Shown: positions 36,368 through 46,600 of the stretch, piece by piece
How positions within the stretch are numbered: the stretch's first letter is position 1
Layout: every line of letters starts with the position of its first letter
NCBI GenBank assembly: GCA_001769385.1
Contig: MEPB01000049.1
Location: 157,771 to 221,770, forward strand
Direction: 5' to 3'
From: Bacteroidetes bacterium RIFCSPLOWO2_12_FULL_35_15
GTDB taxonomy: Bacteria > Bacteroidota > Bacteroidia > 2-12-FULL-35-15
DNA: 64,000 bases
Position numbers and translations under genes: made by a program
The notes under the pieces: generated by a model
The model's input: the letters and a program-made list of their open reading frames with translations, nothing else
Database searches by the model: none
Told to the model about the DNA's origin: nothing

Positions 36368-36868
36368 ATGCGTGACAAAAGATTTATTGCTGAACATCGG
36401 GGTGGACCTCTAAAAAAAGAGCAACATATACAATTAATTAAATGGGCTTGCAACTGTGCTGAAAATGTTTTACCACTTTTTGCTGAAAAATTAGATGAAC
36501 GATTAAAAAATGCTCTATTGATCGCTAAAAAATGGGCAAAAGGAAAGGCTACAGTTGGAGAAGCAAGAAATGCATCCTTAGTAGCAATAGCAGTAGCAAA
36601 TGAATCTTCAAACCCGGTTACAATTGCAGTAGCCCGTTCTGTAGGACATGCTGTTGCCACAGCCCATATGGCTGATCATTCATTAGGAGCAGCGTTATAT
36701 GCTTTGAAAGCAGTAAAAAGTGCAGGTAAATCAATAGATGCAGAAAGAAAATGGCAAAATGAACAATTGCCATCAGAAATTATGGAGCTTGTGCTAAGTG
36801 CAAGGAGTAAGAAAGAGAAAGAATGTAATTATAAATTTTTTGACGAAAAAATAAATAAAAAACAATGA
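36368..36868 (+). CDS. Imm5-like putative immunity protein
   Basis: 166-residue helical cytosolic protein of the Imm-5-like putative immunity family. The pattern is distinctive: RFIAEHRGGPLKKEQH at the start, WACNCAENVLPLF, ALLIAKKWAKGKATVGEARN, then ARSVGHAVATAHMADHSLG with ALYALKAVKSA. A longer frame reaches 36323, but ATG 36368 gives the family start. Members were first noted beside polymorphic toxins and are thought to neutralise them; many occur alone. No toxin, Rhs or secretion-linked nuclease is within reach here, so it is an orphan. Function is by family only. Confidence 0.83.
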   Translation: MRDKRFIAEHRGGPLKKEQHIQLIKWACNCAENVLPLFAEKLDERLKNALLIAKKWAKGKATVGEARNASLVAIAVANESSNPVTIAVARSVGHAVATAHMADHSLGAALYALKAVKSAGKSIDAERKWQNEQLPSEIMELVLSARSKKEKECNYKFFDEKINKKQ

Positions 36869-36932
36869 ACATCTGACATCAAATAGCTCAACCCGAAATA
36901 GCTTTGCCAACATTATTGTTACCCTTAATTAA

Positions 36933-37385
36933 ATGAAGAAAGAAAAAATTATAGTAGAAAGAAAAAGACGCTTTTCTGAGTCTAAATACAGCGTTGGTGT
37001 TTATATTGATGAAGAATTTTTGGTTAATACTATAGTTAACAATCGACAAGAAATAGAACTGGATCCCGGAAAACATATTTTAAAAATTATGCAAGGAAAT
37101 AGATCAGGTGAAATAGAAATAAATGTAAAAAAAGGAAAAGTGTTGACCTGTACTTTTTCAAGTACGCGCTTAACCTATCTCATTTATTTATCTGTCGTAG
37201 TTGCATTGACTATATATTACGGGTTTGAATTAAAAGGGGATGAGATATTTTTCCTGTATATCCCTACCATATTATTAACTCTGTACACATTCACCATAGG
37301 AAGAAAGACTCATTTTGTTTTTGAACAACCGACAGAAGTTGATTCTTGGATGAATGATCAGCTGGAAGAACACAGCTCTGTTTAA
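36933..37385 (+). CDS. Membrane protein with PEGA-like domain
   Basis: 150-residue protein with no signal peptide. The first ~75 residues resemble a small PEGA-type beta fold (YSVGVYIDEEFLVNTIVNN, EIELDPGKHILKI, GEIEINVKKGKVLTCTF). Two membrane helices follow (TYLIYLSVVVALTIYY and IFFLYIPTILLTLYTF), and the tail is acidic. Cytoplasmic PEGA-like domain plus two helices suggests an inner-membrane protein of unknown role. It follows the Imm5-like gene by 64 bp, so they may be transcribed together. Confidence 0.68.
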   Translation: MKKEKIIVERKRRFSESKYSVGVYIDEEFLVNTIVNNRQEIELDPGKHILKIMQGNRSGEIEINVKKGKVLTCTFSSTRLTYLIYLSVVVALTIYYGFELKGDEIFFLYIPTILLTLYTFTIGRKTHFVFEQPTEVDSWMNDQLEEHSSV

Positions 37386-37661
37386 AGACGATCACCGTAT
37401 TGCGTAACTATTTATCCTGCATTTTCGTTTTAATCAATAAAATTCCACTCTATTGTCGAGATCTCCGGATCCTTTGGCGCCAATCAATCCGGCAAAATAA
37501 AGACCACCTCATTTCTGTGGAATAACCCTGAAAATTCGAAAATTTAAATTTTGATCTGATTTTTATTAAACGGATAAAAGATTCCCGGTTTTTGGTTCAG
37601 GATTTAAACAATCGATTTTACACGATCAAAAAACTGATTTATTAATTTAAATCTTAAGGCT

Positions 37662-38192
37662 ATGAAAAATAAATTATTAATGATGATTTTGATATTAGTA
37701 ATATCAAACATCTTTTCACAAGAAGCGGTAAAAACAACTAAATGGAGAATCTCTGAAGTCGATTCATTAACTGTTGCACAAACAATGTTTGACGATCAAA
37801 ATTTCGTGCTGGCTTTATCTGTTTTCGGCAAACTACAAGAAGATCATCCTGAAGTATTGTATTTAAAATATGTTACCGGCATTTGCTGCTTATTTAAATG
37901 CGACTCCTACGAAAGATCTTTAAAGCTTTTAGCAGAAGTTTATTCAAAAAATAAGAAGGCAGAGGATATCGAATATTATTTGGCACGTGCGTATCATTAC
38001 AATAATAAATATGAAGAGGCTTTAATATTGCTTGATAAGTATTTAAATAAGAAAAAAATCACAGGGCCTCAAAAACGGAACGCTTTAATTTTAGTTGATT
38101 ATTGTCATAAAGGGAAAACACTCGTTGCGCGCAATGATGAAGGTAAACTGGAAGATTATATTTGGGTCAATAAGGAGGGTGCTGAAAAATAA
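37662..38192 (+). CDS. Exported TPR protein, short paralogue of the PorE-like N-terminus
   Basis: 176-residue secreted protein: signal peptide (ending NIFSQ), then TPR helices. Its core (AQTMFDDQNFVLALSVFGKL, YVTGICCLF, YYLARAYHYNNKYEEALILL, DYCHKGKTLVA) aligns by eye with residues 30-150 of the giant protein at 11941 (KLFSDEEFEQAFPLYSQL, YRLGVCMLF, YYLGKAYHLNYRFDEAIASY, EMCKNGKQLL). It stops where the propeller would begin. It may be a free TPR module of the same system or a decayed copy. The 276 bp before it contain no gene I can support. Confidence 0.78.
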   Translation: MKNKLLMMILILVISNIFSQEAVKTTKWRISEVDSLTVAQTMFDDQNFVLALSVFGKLQEDHPEVLYLKYVTGICCLFKCDSYERSLKLLAEVYSKNKKAEDIEYYLARAYHYNNKYEEALILLDKYLNKKKITGPQKRNALILVDYCHKGKTLVARNDEGKLEDYIWVNKEGAEK

Positions 38193-38249
38193 TGAGAACA
38201 TGGATTTTAGACAAACCATGTTATTTGCATTTTTAAAAGACGAAATAAA

Positions 38250-38753
38250 TTAATTTTTCTGACTATCTTTTATTTGTTCTAAATGACGTTGGGTATGGTG
38301 TATTAAAAAGTTCAACCAATCAATAATTGTCATTTCACCTAATACCGGATGTTTATGAATTCGATTATCAAAAGTAATTTTTCCGGTTTGAATCTCCTGT
38401 TTCAATAAATCCCTTTGCTGTAAAAATACTTTTTCAAACTCTTTCACATCTTTGATATCGCCTTTAGGGATTAATGATTCCGGTGCTTTAACTTTATACC
38501 CTCTGTTTTCAACAACCATTTTTTTTATTTTATCATTTCCAAAAAGTTCATTTGTTTCTGCAGTTTTATCAGCAGGTTTTGATAGTAACATACAAATTAG
38601 TTTTTCTGTCATGCAGATATGCTCCAGTATTTGAAGAATGCTCCAAGTGTCGTTGATGTTATCTGCCTGAAGGGTAGGAGGGCAGCTTTTTACTAATTGT
38701 AAGGTGTAGGTGGTATGTTCGTCCAGTGTTTTGATGTAGCTATTTACAGGCAT
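38250..38753 (-). CDS. DinB family protein (DinB_2 fold)
   Basis: 167-residue four-helix-bundle protein of the DinB/YfiT superfamily. The usual histidine positions are present: WSILQILEHICMTE (first metal-ligand His) and NFLIHHTQRHLEQI near the C-terminus (second and third ligands). Members use metal-bound thiol transfer (mycothiol, bacillithiol) or have unknown activities. The middle includes a loop of about 30 residues not needed for the fold. Read convergently with the TPR gene; own start, no partner. Substrate unknown. Confidence 0.86.
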   Translation of the reverse strand: MPVNSYIKTLDEHTTYTLQLVKSCPPTLQADNINDTWSILQILEHICMTEKLICMLLSKPADKTAETNELFGNDKIKKMVVENRGYKVKAPESLIPKGDIKDVKEFEKVFLQQRDLLKQEIQTGKITFDNRIHKHPVLGEMTIIDWLNFLIHHTQRHLEQIKDSQKN

Positions 38754-38830
38754 TTTATTTCTTTTGTTTTTTTGTTTACTAATTCACAATTTTCCCTTTT
38801 CTTGCAATTCCTTCAGAGCAGAGATTTTAA

Positions 38831-39451
38831 TTACAAAAACTCCTCCAGCAAACCCATTCCTTGTCTTAATACAACGAAATCACCATTGCTGCAATCAACC
38901 ACCGTTGATGCTTCATTATTTCCATAGCCACCGGCAATAACAATATCTACAATGTCTTTGTATTTTTCATGAATTAATTCGGGATCTGTTGTATAATCAA
39001 TAATATCATCATCATCGTGTACAGAAGTTGTCATGATGGGATTGCCCAATTGTTTTACAATTTCTAAACAAATTTTATTATTCGGGATACGAATACCAAC
39101 TGTTTTCTTTTTGCTCTTAAATAATTTCGGAACATTATTATTCGCTTCCAGAATAAAAGTGAATGGTCCGGGAAGTGCTTTACGCATTACTTTGTAAGTA
39201 GCAGTATTTATTGGTTTCGTAAAATCATTTAAATGACTTAAGTCGGAACAAATAAAAGAAAAATTTGCTTTTTCGGGATTGATACCTTTTATTTTACAAA
39301 CTTTTTCTACTGCACGTTGCTTGTAAATATCGCAGCCAATCCCATAAACTGTATCGGTCGGATAAATGATCACACCGCCATCGCGCAAGCATTTCACTAC
39401 TTCGGCAATTTCATCGTAATTCGGTTTTTCGGGATTGATTCTTAGTAACAT
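38831..39451 (-). CDS. Sua5/YciO/YrdC family L-threonylcarbamoyladenylate synthase-like protein
   Basis: 206-residue YrdC-fold protein. Makes, or is related to enzymes that make, threonylcarbamoyl-AMP for t6A37 in tRNA. Features: GGVIIYPTDTVYGIGCD, KIKGINPEKANFSFICSDLS (the KR.K-like motif), PGPFTFILEANN, VGIRIPNN, PIMTTSV and the end VVDCSNGDFVVLRQGMG. It lacks the Sua5 C-terminal domain, like YciO/TsaC. An upstream ATG at 39487 lies inside a GAGAT-rich inverted repeat and is rejected in favour of ATG 39451. Separated from transaldolase by that repeat; same direction. Confidence 0.88.
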   Translation of the reverse strand: MLLRINPEKPNYDEIAEVVKCLRDGGVIIYPTDTVYGIGCDIYKQRAVEKVCKIKGINPEKANFSFICSDLSHLNDFTKPINTATYKVMRKALPGPFTFILEANNNVPKLFKSKKKTVGIRIPNNKICLEIVKQLGNPIMTTSVHDDDDIIDYTTDPELIHEKYKDIVDIVIAGGYGNNEASTVVDCSNGDFVVLRQGMGLLEEFL

Positions 39452-39452
39452 A

Positions 39453-39541
39453 TAGATGTGAGATCTGAGAATTGAGATATTAGACATAAGATGTGGGATT
39501 TTTGAGCATTGATCTCAAATCTCCCATCTCTTATCTCAAAT
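39453..39541. repeat. GAGAT-rich imperfect inverted repeat
   Basis: The gap between the YrdC-like gene and transaldolase consists of GAGAT/ATCTC units (for example GAGATCTGAGAATTGAGAT at the left, ATCTCTTATCTCAAATCT at the right), which fold back on each other imperfectly. No ORF makes sense here. It looks like decayed mobile palindrome DNA and fixes the downstream gene's start. Confidence 0.6.
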
Positions 39542-40189
39542 CTATTTCTTCGCATCCGCTAAAAACTGTGCTAATCCGTTATCTGTTAAAGGATGTTTTA
39601 ATAAAGCTAAAATGGCGCTTAACGGACAAGTTGCCACATCGGCACCAATCATTGCACAATTTATGATATGCATCGGATGACGCACAGATGCTGCTAAAAT
39701 TTGTGTTTCGTAAGCATAGTTATCATAAATAACACGAATGTCTTCGATCAAACGGAAACCATCCGTTGAAATGTCGTCCAATCTTCCAATAAATGGAGAA
39801 ACATACGTAGCACCTGCTTTAGCAGCTAATAATGCCTGTCCGGGAGAAAACACCAAAGTACAATTGGTACGGATCCCTTTATCTGAAAAATATTTTATGG
39901 CTTTGATACCATCTTTGATCATTGGAATTTTTACGACAATTTGTTTGTGCAATTTGGCAAGACGCTCGCCTTCTTTTACCATTCCGGCAAAATCAGTTGC
40001 AATTACTTCTGCACTTACATCACCGGTAACTAGTTTGCAAATATCAACATAGTGTTTTAAAATGTTTTTTTCTCCTTTAATGCCTTCTTTTGCCATTAAT
40101 GAAGGGTTTGTAGTTACTCCGTCAAGTACCCCAAGGTCTTGAGCTTCTTTAATTTGTGCAAGATTTGCAGTGTCAATAAAAAATTTCAT
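39542..40189 (-). CDS. fsa: Transaldolase / fructose-6-phosphate aldolase (FSA/TalC type)
   Basis: 215-residue class I aldolase of the short transaldolase family. The N-terminus [16 protein letters not shown] and [12 protein letters not shown] are canonical; Schiff-base Lys87 lies in VVKIPM; further on are [29 protein letters not shown] and ILAASVRHP. It may act as transaldolase in the non-oxidative pentose phosphate route or cleave fructose 6-phosphate; the sequence alone does not separate these. Cytosolic, usually a decamer. Start at ATG 40189 is the family start. Confidence 0.93.
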   Translation of the reverse strand: MKFFIDTANLAQIKEAQDLGVLDGVTTNPSLMAKEGIKGEKNILKHYVDICKLVTGDVSAEVIATDFAGMVKEGERLAKLHKQIVVKIPMIKDGIKAIKYFSDKGIRTNCTLVFSPGQALLAAKAGATYVSPFIGRLDDISTDGFRLIEDIRVIYDNYAYETQILAASVRHPMHIINCAMIGADVATCPLSAILALLKHPLTDNGLAQFLADAKK

Positions 40190-40259
40190 ATGTAAATAGG
40201 TTAATTAGGTTTAAAATTTAATTGTTGCGAAGTTAGGAAATTACTGTTTAAATAGACTC

Positions 40260-40398
40260 CTACGAATTACGAATTTTAACGAATTACGAATGAAGAGTTG
40301 TAATCAGTAAATTACCATTATTAAGGATTATCATGTGCAATTTGTCCATATTTATAATTGATAGGGTATTCGTAATTCGGAAGATTCGTAATTCGTAG
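40260..40398. repeat. 139-bp palindromic element beside the SRP RNA
   Basis: Starts with CTACGAATTACGAAT and a second GAATTACGAAT, and ends with the mirror image ATTCGTAATTC and ATTCGTAATTCGTAG, so the two ~31-bp arms are inverted repeats with a few differences in the middle. The loop of about 80 bp codes for nothing. Its right end shares AGATTCGTAATTCGTAGAT exactly with 6213-6231. No clear target duplication. Confidence 0.6.
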
Positions 40399-40411
40399 AT
40401 ATTAAAAAAAG

Positions 40412-40512
40412 AAGGGGTAAGCTACTTACATCGCACCGCTCAACCTGGTACCTTTGCTTGCTTCCGCATCTGGAGGGTTGAAGGGAGCTGGTCGTATAAG
40501 ACTTACCCCGGC
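40412..40512 (-). ncRNA. ffs: Signal recognition particle RNA, small bacterial type
   Basis: On the minus strand the ends GGGGTAAG (40509-40502) and CTTACCCC (40421-40414) pair to close a ~96-nt hairpin. The apex carries the SRP signature: AGATGC-GGAA-GCAAGCA, a GGAA tetraloop closed by C-G with the AGCA asymmetric bulge for Ffh binding. CAACC/GGTTG pairing supports the lower stem. After the closing stem comes TTCTTTTTTT (minus strand), a terminator T-run. The ends are approximate by a few bases. It guides co-translational targeting with Ffh. Confidence 0.88.
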
Positions 40513-40645
40513 ACAAAAGTAGAAAAAAATGTTGATTTTACAAACTCAATCTTAATTATAGATACTAAAAAAATAAATGTTTGGGGATACAACTCATTTT
40601 TATTTACCTGCTTCTTTGGAAATAATAAAAAGAATAATTTTAATA

Positions 40646-43600
40646 TTATCTTACAAGAGTTACTGTTCCTCTGTATTTGTGAAGATTTCCTCTAAAGTCA
40701 ACTAATTTCACAACATAAACGTAAACATCCTGTTGGGCAATATCTTTTCCATTATTTGCATGTCCGTTCCATTTTCTTACAAGATCGGTAGTATGGAATA
40801 TCTGATTGCCCCATCTGTCAAATATCCACATATCATATTCTGAAATATTGGTTCCTTCTCCACCAAAGCTATCATTGGTTCCATTACTCACCCCCGGAGT
40901 AAATGCATTTGGAATGTAGAAAGAAAATTCAGGATCTACCTGGAGACAATGGATTACGGTATCAACACAGAGATAATTATTTTGTACCACCAGTGTGATA
41001 CAATAAGTGCCTTCATCGGAATAATTATGTGTAGGGTTTTCAAGATAACTCGAAGTTACATCATGAAAGTCTCCGAAATCCCACATCCATGCAGAAGCGC
41101 CAACTGACAGATCCGTAAAACTCACTACAGAATTTAAGGTGCTGGCCGGTTGTGGTGTAAATGTAAATTCGGCATTCGGAACAGGATATACATTTATTAA
41201 ATCGGCAACAGAGTCTTTTGCTGAACATCCATTTGAAGTAGTGGCAGTAAGTACAATGGTATATAAGCCTGATTGAGAATAGCAATGTTCAGGACTTTGC
41301 AGCGTTGATTGTAATGATTGATCACCGAAGTCCCAAAGCCAGTTGGTAATTGTCCCGCCTAATGAAACACTTGCATCGTTAAACTGAGTACAATAGGTTG
41401 CGCAACCACTTGAATCATCAACAATAAATTGTACTACCGGTAATGGTAAAACAGTTAAAGGTTTTGTAATTGTATCAATACATCCATTATTACTCGTTAC
41501 TACCAGGGAAGTGTTATATGCTCCTGCATTAAGAAAAATATGTGAAGGATTTTGAATTGTGCCAACAGGTGAACCATCGCCAAATCCCCATAACCATGAA
41601 GTTATTGAACCTCCGGGAACGGTTGAAATATCTGTAAAAAGTGTAGCTGAATTTAAACAGGCATTATTATTTGTAAAGTTTGCAACCGGTAACGCATATA
41701 CATTAACAGGTTGTGTTACACTTCCAACACAACCATTGGAAGATGTAACGCTTAAAGAAACATTAAAAATTCCGGATGTTGAATACATGTAATTTGGATT
41801 TTGTCCATAATAAACAGGAGTGAAATTTCCAAAATTCCATGCCCAGGATGTCAATGTGCCGGAAGAAATTACAGTCTGGTCTGCGAAAATTGTTGCATTA
41901 TTAACACAAACAGGTGGTGCTGAAAATGAAACAATTGGTAAGGGATTAACCGTAACGGACATGGTATCTGAATCCTGGCATCCGCTTGTAGAGGTAACAG
42001 TTAAAATTACATTATAGATACCACTGCTTCCATAAGTATAATTTGGATCCTGGTTGCTATTCAGTGGTGAACTGTCTCCGAAATTCCATGTCCAGCCATT
42101 AATTGTACTACCTGAAACACTTGATGCATCAGTAAAAGTGGTAGAAAGATTCTGGCACACGCTTGTTGCAGAAAATCCCGCGATAGGTGTACCCGAAATA
42201 ACCTGGTTTTGAGTGGTGGAGTTGGTGCAGCCATTATCAGATGTAACAGTAAGAATAATAAGATACGTGCCTGCATTTGTAAAGATATGCGTTGGGTTTT
42301 GCAGATTTGATATATTATTTGAACCTGAAGCAGGGTCTCCAAAATTCCATGACCAGCCCATTATTATACCACCACTTATACTGGAAGTATTTGTAAATAA
42401 TGTAAATGAATTAACACATGTGGGAGTAGCGGTATAACTTGCCACTGGTAAAGGATAAACAACTGCGTTTGAGCTATATGTTCCGTTGCATCCAACAGCT
42501 GTTGTCACGGTTAATGTTACACTGAAAGTTCCGGAAGAAGCATACGTATGAATAGGATTTTGAAGAGAGGAGAAATTACTTAATCCGGATGAAGGCTCAC
42601 CAAAATTCCATGACCAGGCTATAATTGAATCATTGCTTGTGGTTGATATATCTGTAAAAGTTGTTACTGTATTGAAACAGGCTGCCGAAGTACTAAAATT
42701 TGCCGATAAAAAAGAAGGTGTTGCGGATACTGTTAAAGGAATTTGTTTCTGACAATTATTTGCATCTGTTACAGTTACTGTATAGTTTCCTGCCGCTAGA
42801 TTGCTTGCGGTTGCAGCATTGCCTCCGGATGGTGACCAGGAATAAGAATATGCACCAGTTCCTCCGGTTGCTGTTACAGTTGCTGTTCCATTATTAGAGC
42901 TGCAGGTGGTTGAAATGGAGGATCCGCTTAACAAAATATCGTCAGGTGCCGAAACTATAACAGAATTATTTGTATAGCAGCCCGTATTATCTGCAACAGT
43001 GGCTGAATAATTACCTACAGGCAAACCTGTAATGGTGGTGGCCGATGATCCATTGATCCACCAGTAATAAGAATAAGGTGAACTCCCGCCATTTCCGGAA
43101 GCAGTAGCGGTACCATTTGATTGACCAAAACATAATACAGGAGTAGTTGACATATTTATTGAAACTGCTGACAAAGGCTGATTTATAATGGTGGTTCCGG
43201 TTTGAATACATCCAATCATATCTGTAACCGAAACGGTGTAGGAGCCCTGAGTCAGATTAGTAGCTAAAGAATTATTTCCTCCAGCCGGGGACCATGAATA
43301 CGTGTATCCCGGCATGCCATCTGTCACATAAACAGAAGCTGTCCCATTAGTGCCACCAAAACAACTGACATTAGAAGAGTTTACTATAAGTGTCATCGGT
43401 GTTTCCTGGTTAATAGTAATTGAGGCAATACTGAAACAGGAGCTACCGGTGGCATCTGATACGGTAACGGTGTAGGTTCCTGCGGGCTTTGAAATGGATG
43501 AAGTTGTTTGGCCTGTATTCCATAAAAAGGAATAAGGCGATTGCCCACCTGAACCACTTGCCGTAATAGTGGTTGAAGCTCCGGGGCAAACCGTTGGCGG

Positions 43601-46600
43601 AGTTCCAATACTTGCTGCAACCGGTGTGTTTTGAGTGACAGTAACACATGCGTTCGCAATACAACCACCCGCATCGGTAACAGTGACACAATAACTGCCG
43701 GCTCCTCCTGTGATTGACGAACTTGTAGCAGTGTTACTCCATAGATAAGTATAACTGCCAAAACCTCCTGAAGCATTTGCTGTGATTGTAGTGGTGGTAC
43801 CATAACAAATATTAGCCGGGGTAGGTATGCTGACAATAAGGGTACTATTGGATGCCATTACACTCACTGAACCAGATGTTGTACATCCATTCCCATCTGT
43901 AACAACAATTGAATAAGTTCCTGTATTAACTGTAATTGTTGGTGAAGTTCCGCCATTACTCCACTGGTAATTATAAGTTCCAAATCCTCCACTTGCAGTG
44001 GCAGAAATAAGTATGGTGCTATTGCAGGAAATTAAGGAGGAGGGTGAAGCTGTAACAGTAAGAATCGGAGGTTGAGTTATTGCAACTGTTGTAGAAGTTG
44101 TGACACAACCTTTTGAATCTGTAACGGTAACAAAATAATTTCCAGCGGTAAGGTTATTCGCAGTGAATCCTGTTTGGACCGGACTTGTATTCCATGCATA
44201 CGTATATGGCGCTGTACCTCCTGTTGCAATTGTAGTTGCAGTTCCATTGTTTCCTCCATTACAACTAACATTTGTGTTGCCACTGATCACAGATGTTAAC
44301 ACAGTGGGCTCTGAAATAGTAGCAGTTACCTGAACTACACATCCTTTTGAATCTGTAATAGTAACAGTGTATGAACCTGTTGATAAATTCGATGCAGTTG
44401 CATTGGTTCCGCCAAAAGGAGCCCAAACATAAGTATATCCTGCTGTACCGCCCGAAGCCGACACTGTTATGCTTCCATTATTTCCTCCGTTACAGGATAC
44501 ATCTGTGGCGCTCACAATGCTTCCCATAAGTTGTGACGGTTGCGTGATGGTGGTGGAAACACTTTGTACACAACCATTTACATCAGTGAGGGAAATAAAA
44601 TAATTTCCGGCACTAAGATTTGTTGCACTTTGGCTGCTTCCACCAATAGGACTCCAGGAATAGGAATAACCCGGTGTGCCTCCTGTAGGAACAACAGTTG
44701 CTGATCCGTTATTTCCATTATAACAACTTACATTATTGTTTATTGTTACCGAAGCATTCAAAGGGTATGGCTGAATGACGTTAACAGTTGAAGATTCTGA
44801 ACAACCAATCGCATCGGTAACAGTTACGGTATAGGTACCTGTCATAAGATTAGAAGCCACGGAAGATGAACCTCCGTATGGCGACCAGGAAAAAAAATAA
44901 CCCGGTGTTCCTCCAGTTACATTTGTAGTTGCTGTTCCATTATTTCCGCCAAAACATCCTACGGAAGTAGAAGTCATGCTAACATTCAAAGGAGCTGCCT
45001 GAGAAATAGTAACCGAAGCGGAAGTACTGCATCCAATGGCATCAGTAACTGTGATGGTATAATTACCTGCTGCTGCTGTAATTGATTGAGTAGGTTGCCC
45101 GTTACTCCATAAATAATTATATGGAGCTTGTCCGCCACTAACAAAAGCGCTTGCAGTAGATGTAGATCCGTTACAAACAACAGGAGGAGTAGGGACATTT
45201 ACAATCAGGAGAGTGTTTTGTGTCACGGAGACGCAGGATGAAGTGGTACAACCTCCACCATCTGTAACTGTAGCACAATAACTTCCGGCTCCTACAACAA
45301 CACTGCTCGAAGTAGCGCCTGTATTCCAGGAATACGTATAACCTCCAAATCCACCGTTGGCAGCAACAGTTAAAGTGGTAGTGGCTCCATTGCAGAGAAC
45401 CGAAGGTTGATTTAAATTAGCCAATAAGGTGCTGTTGGAAGCAATTACACTCACTGAATTAGAAGCAGTACAACCCGCAGCATCCATAACAGTTATTGCA
45501 TAGGTGCCAGTGTTTACTATGGTAGAATTGGTAGTTGCACCATTACTCCATAAGTAATTCAAATTACCTGTTCCACCGGTAGCACTTGCCGAAATTATTG
45601 CCGTAGTGCTGCATGAAATAGAATTATTAGGTGAGGTAGTAACAATTATTTGTGGGTTAGAAGCAATGGTAACATTTGCAGTAGCCGTACAACTGCTGCC
45701 TCCGAATCCGGTTACCGTAACACCATATGTTCCGGGGGCCATATTTGTGAGTGTTTGTGACGTTTGCCCGGTATTCCACAGGTAGGAATAAGGTGGGATT
45801 CCTCCGGAAACATTCGCGGTTAATGTCGCGGTTGAATTATAACAGACTAATGATGGAGCAGAAATGGTAACATAAATCGGAGGAGAAATATGAATGACAA
45901 CCTGATCAGAAACAGCTGTGCATGCGCCATTTCCGGTTGAGGTGATGGTGAGTATAACAGTTCCGGTAATTAACTCGGAAGCGGTTGGGGTATAGGTTGC
46001 ATTTCCTGTAGTAGCGGAAGGAGAAAATGTTCCGCTGCCACCAGACCATATTCCGCCTGTAGCACCTGTAACTGTTCCGTTTAAGGTAGCAGATGTTCCG
46101 CATATAGTTTGGTCAGGGCCTGCATTAACAATCGGAACAGGACTTATGGTAACAGGTACATTTGTAATTTGTGCCGGACAAGCCGGATAATTACGGTCGT
46201 AAACAATAAAAGAATAAGTCCCGTCAGTAGTTGCAGTGTATGTTGTTCCTGTTCCTACAACTGTTCCTGATCCATTTGCTCCGTTCGTCCAGGAATACGT
46301 ATAAGGAGGGGCGCCACCGCCAACGGTACCTGTCAGTAATATTCCACTTGCATTTGCACAAAAAACAGCCGGATTAGGATTTACCGGGTTTGTAATAGGA
46401 GGAGAAAAATAAATTCGTATGGTATCACACCATAATCCTGCTGCGATACATGCTCCAGCCAGCGGTGTTCCGCAAACAACATAATCCACATAAGCCGGAG
46501 AAGTGGTTGTTCCTGTAACAACAGTAGAATCGCATCCGTTGGTGCAACTCAGGTATGAATTGTATGCTCCAGCCGATCCGGGATTAACGGATGTCCAGTT

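Noticed and set aside
36166..36660. 164-residue minus-strand frame
   Set aside because: It is antisense to the Imm5-like gene, whose family motifs are clear; the frame's own sequence has an unnatural Phe/Ser/Cys-rich look.
37386..37661. Possible pseudogene in the gap (minus-strand phrase GGLYFAGLIGAKGSGD)
   Set aside because: The frame is closed by stops on both sides within about 25 codons and matches nothing I recognise.
43393..43836. 147-residue minus-strand frame
   Set aside because: Alternative frame within the SprB-repeat adhesin; the repeats give long open shadows in several frames.
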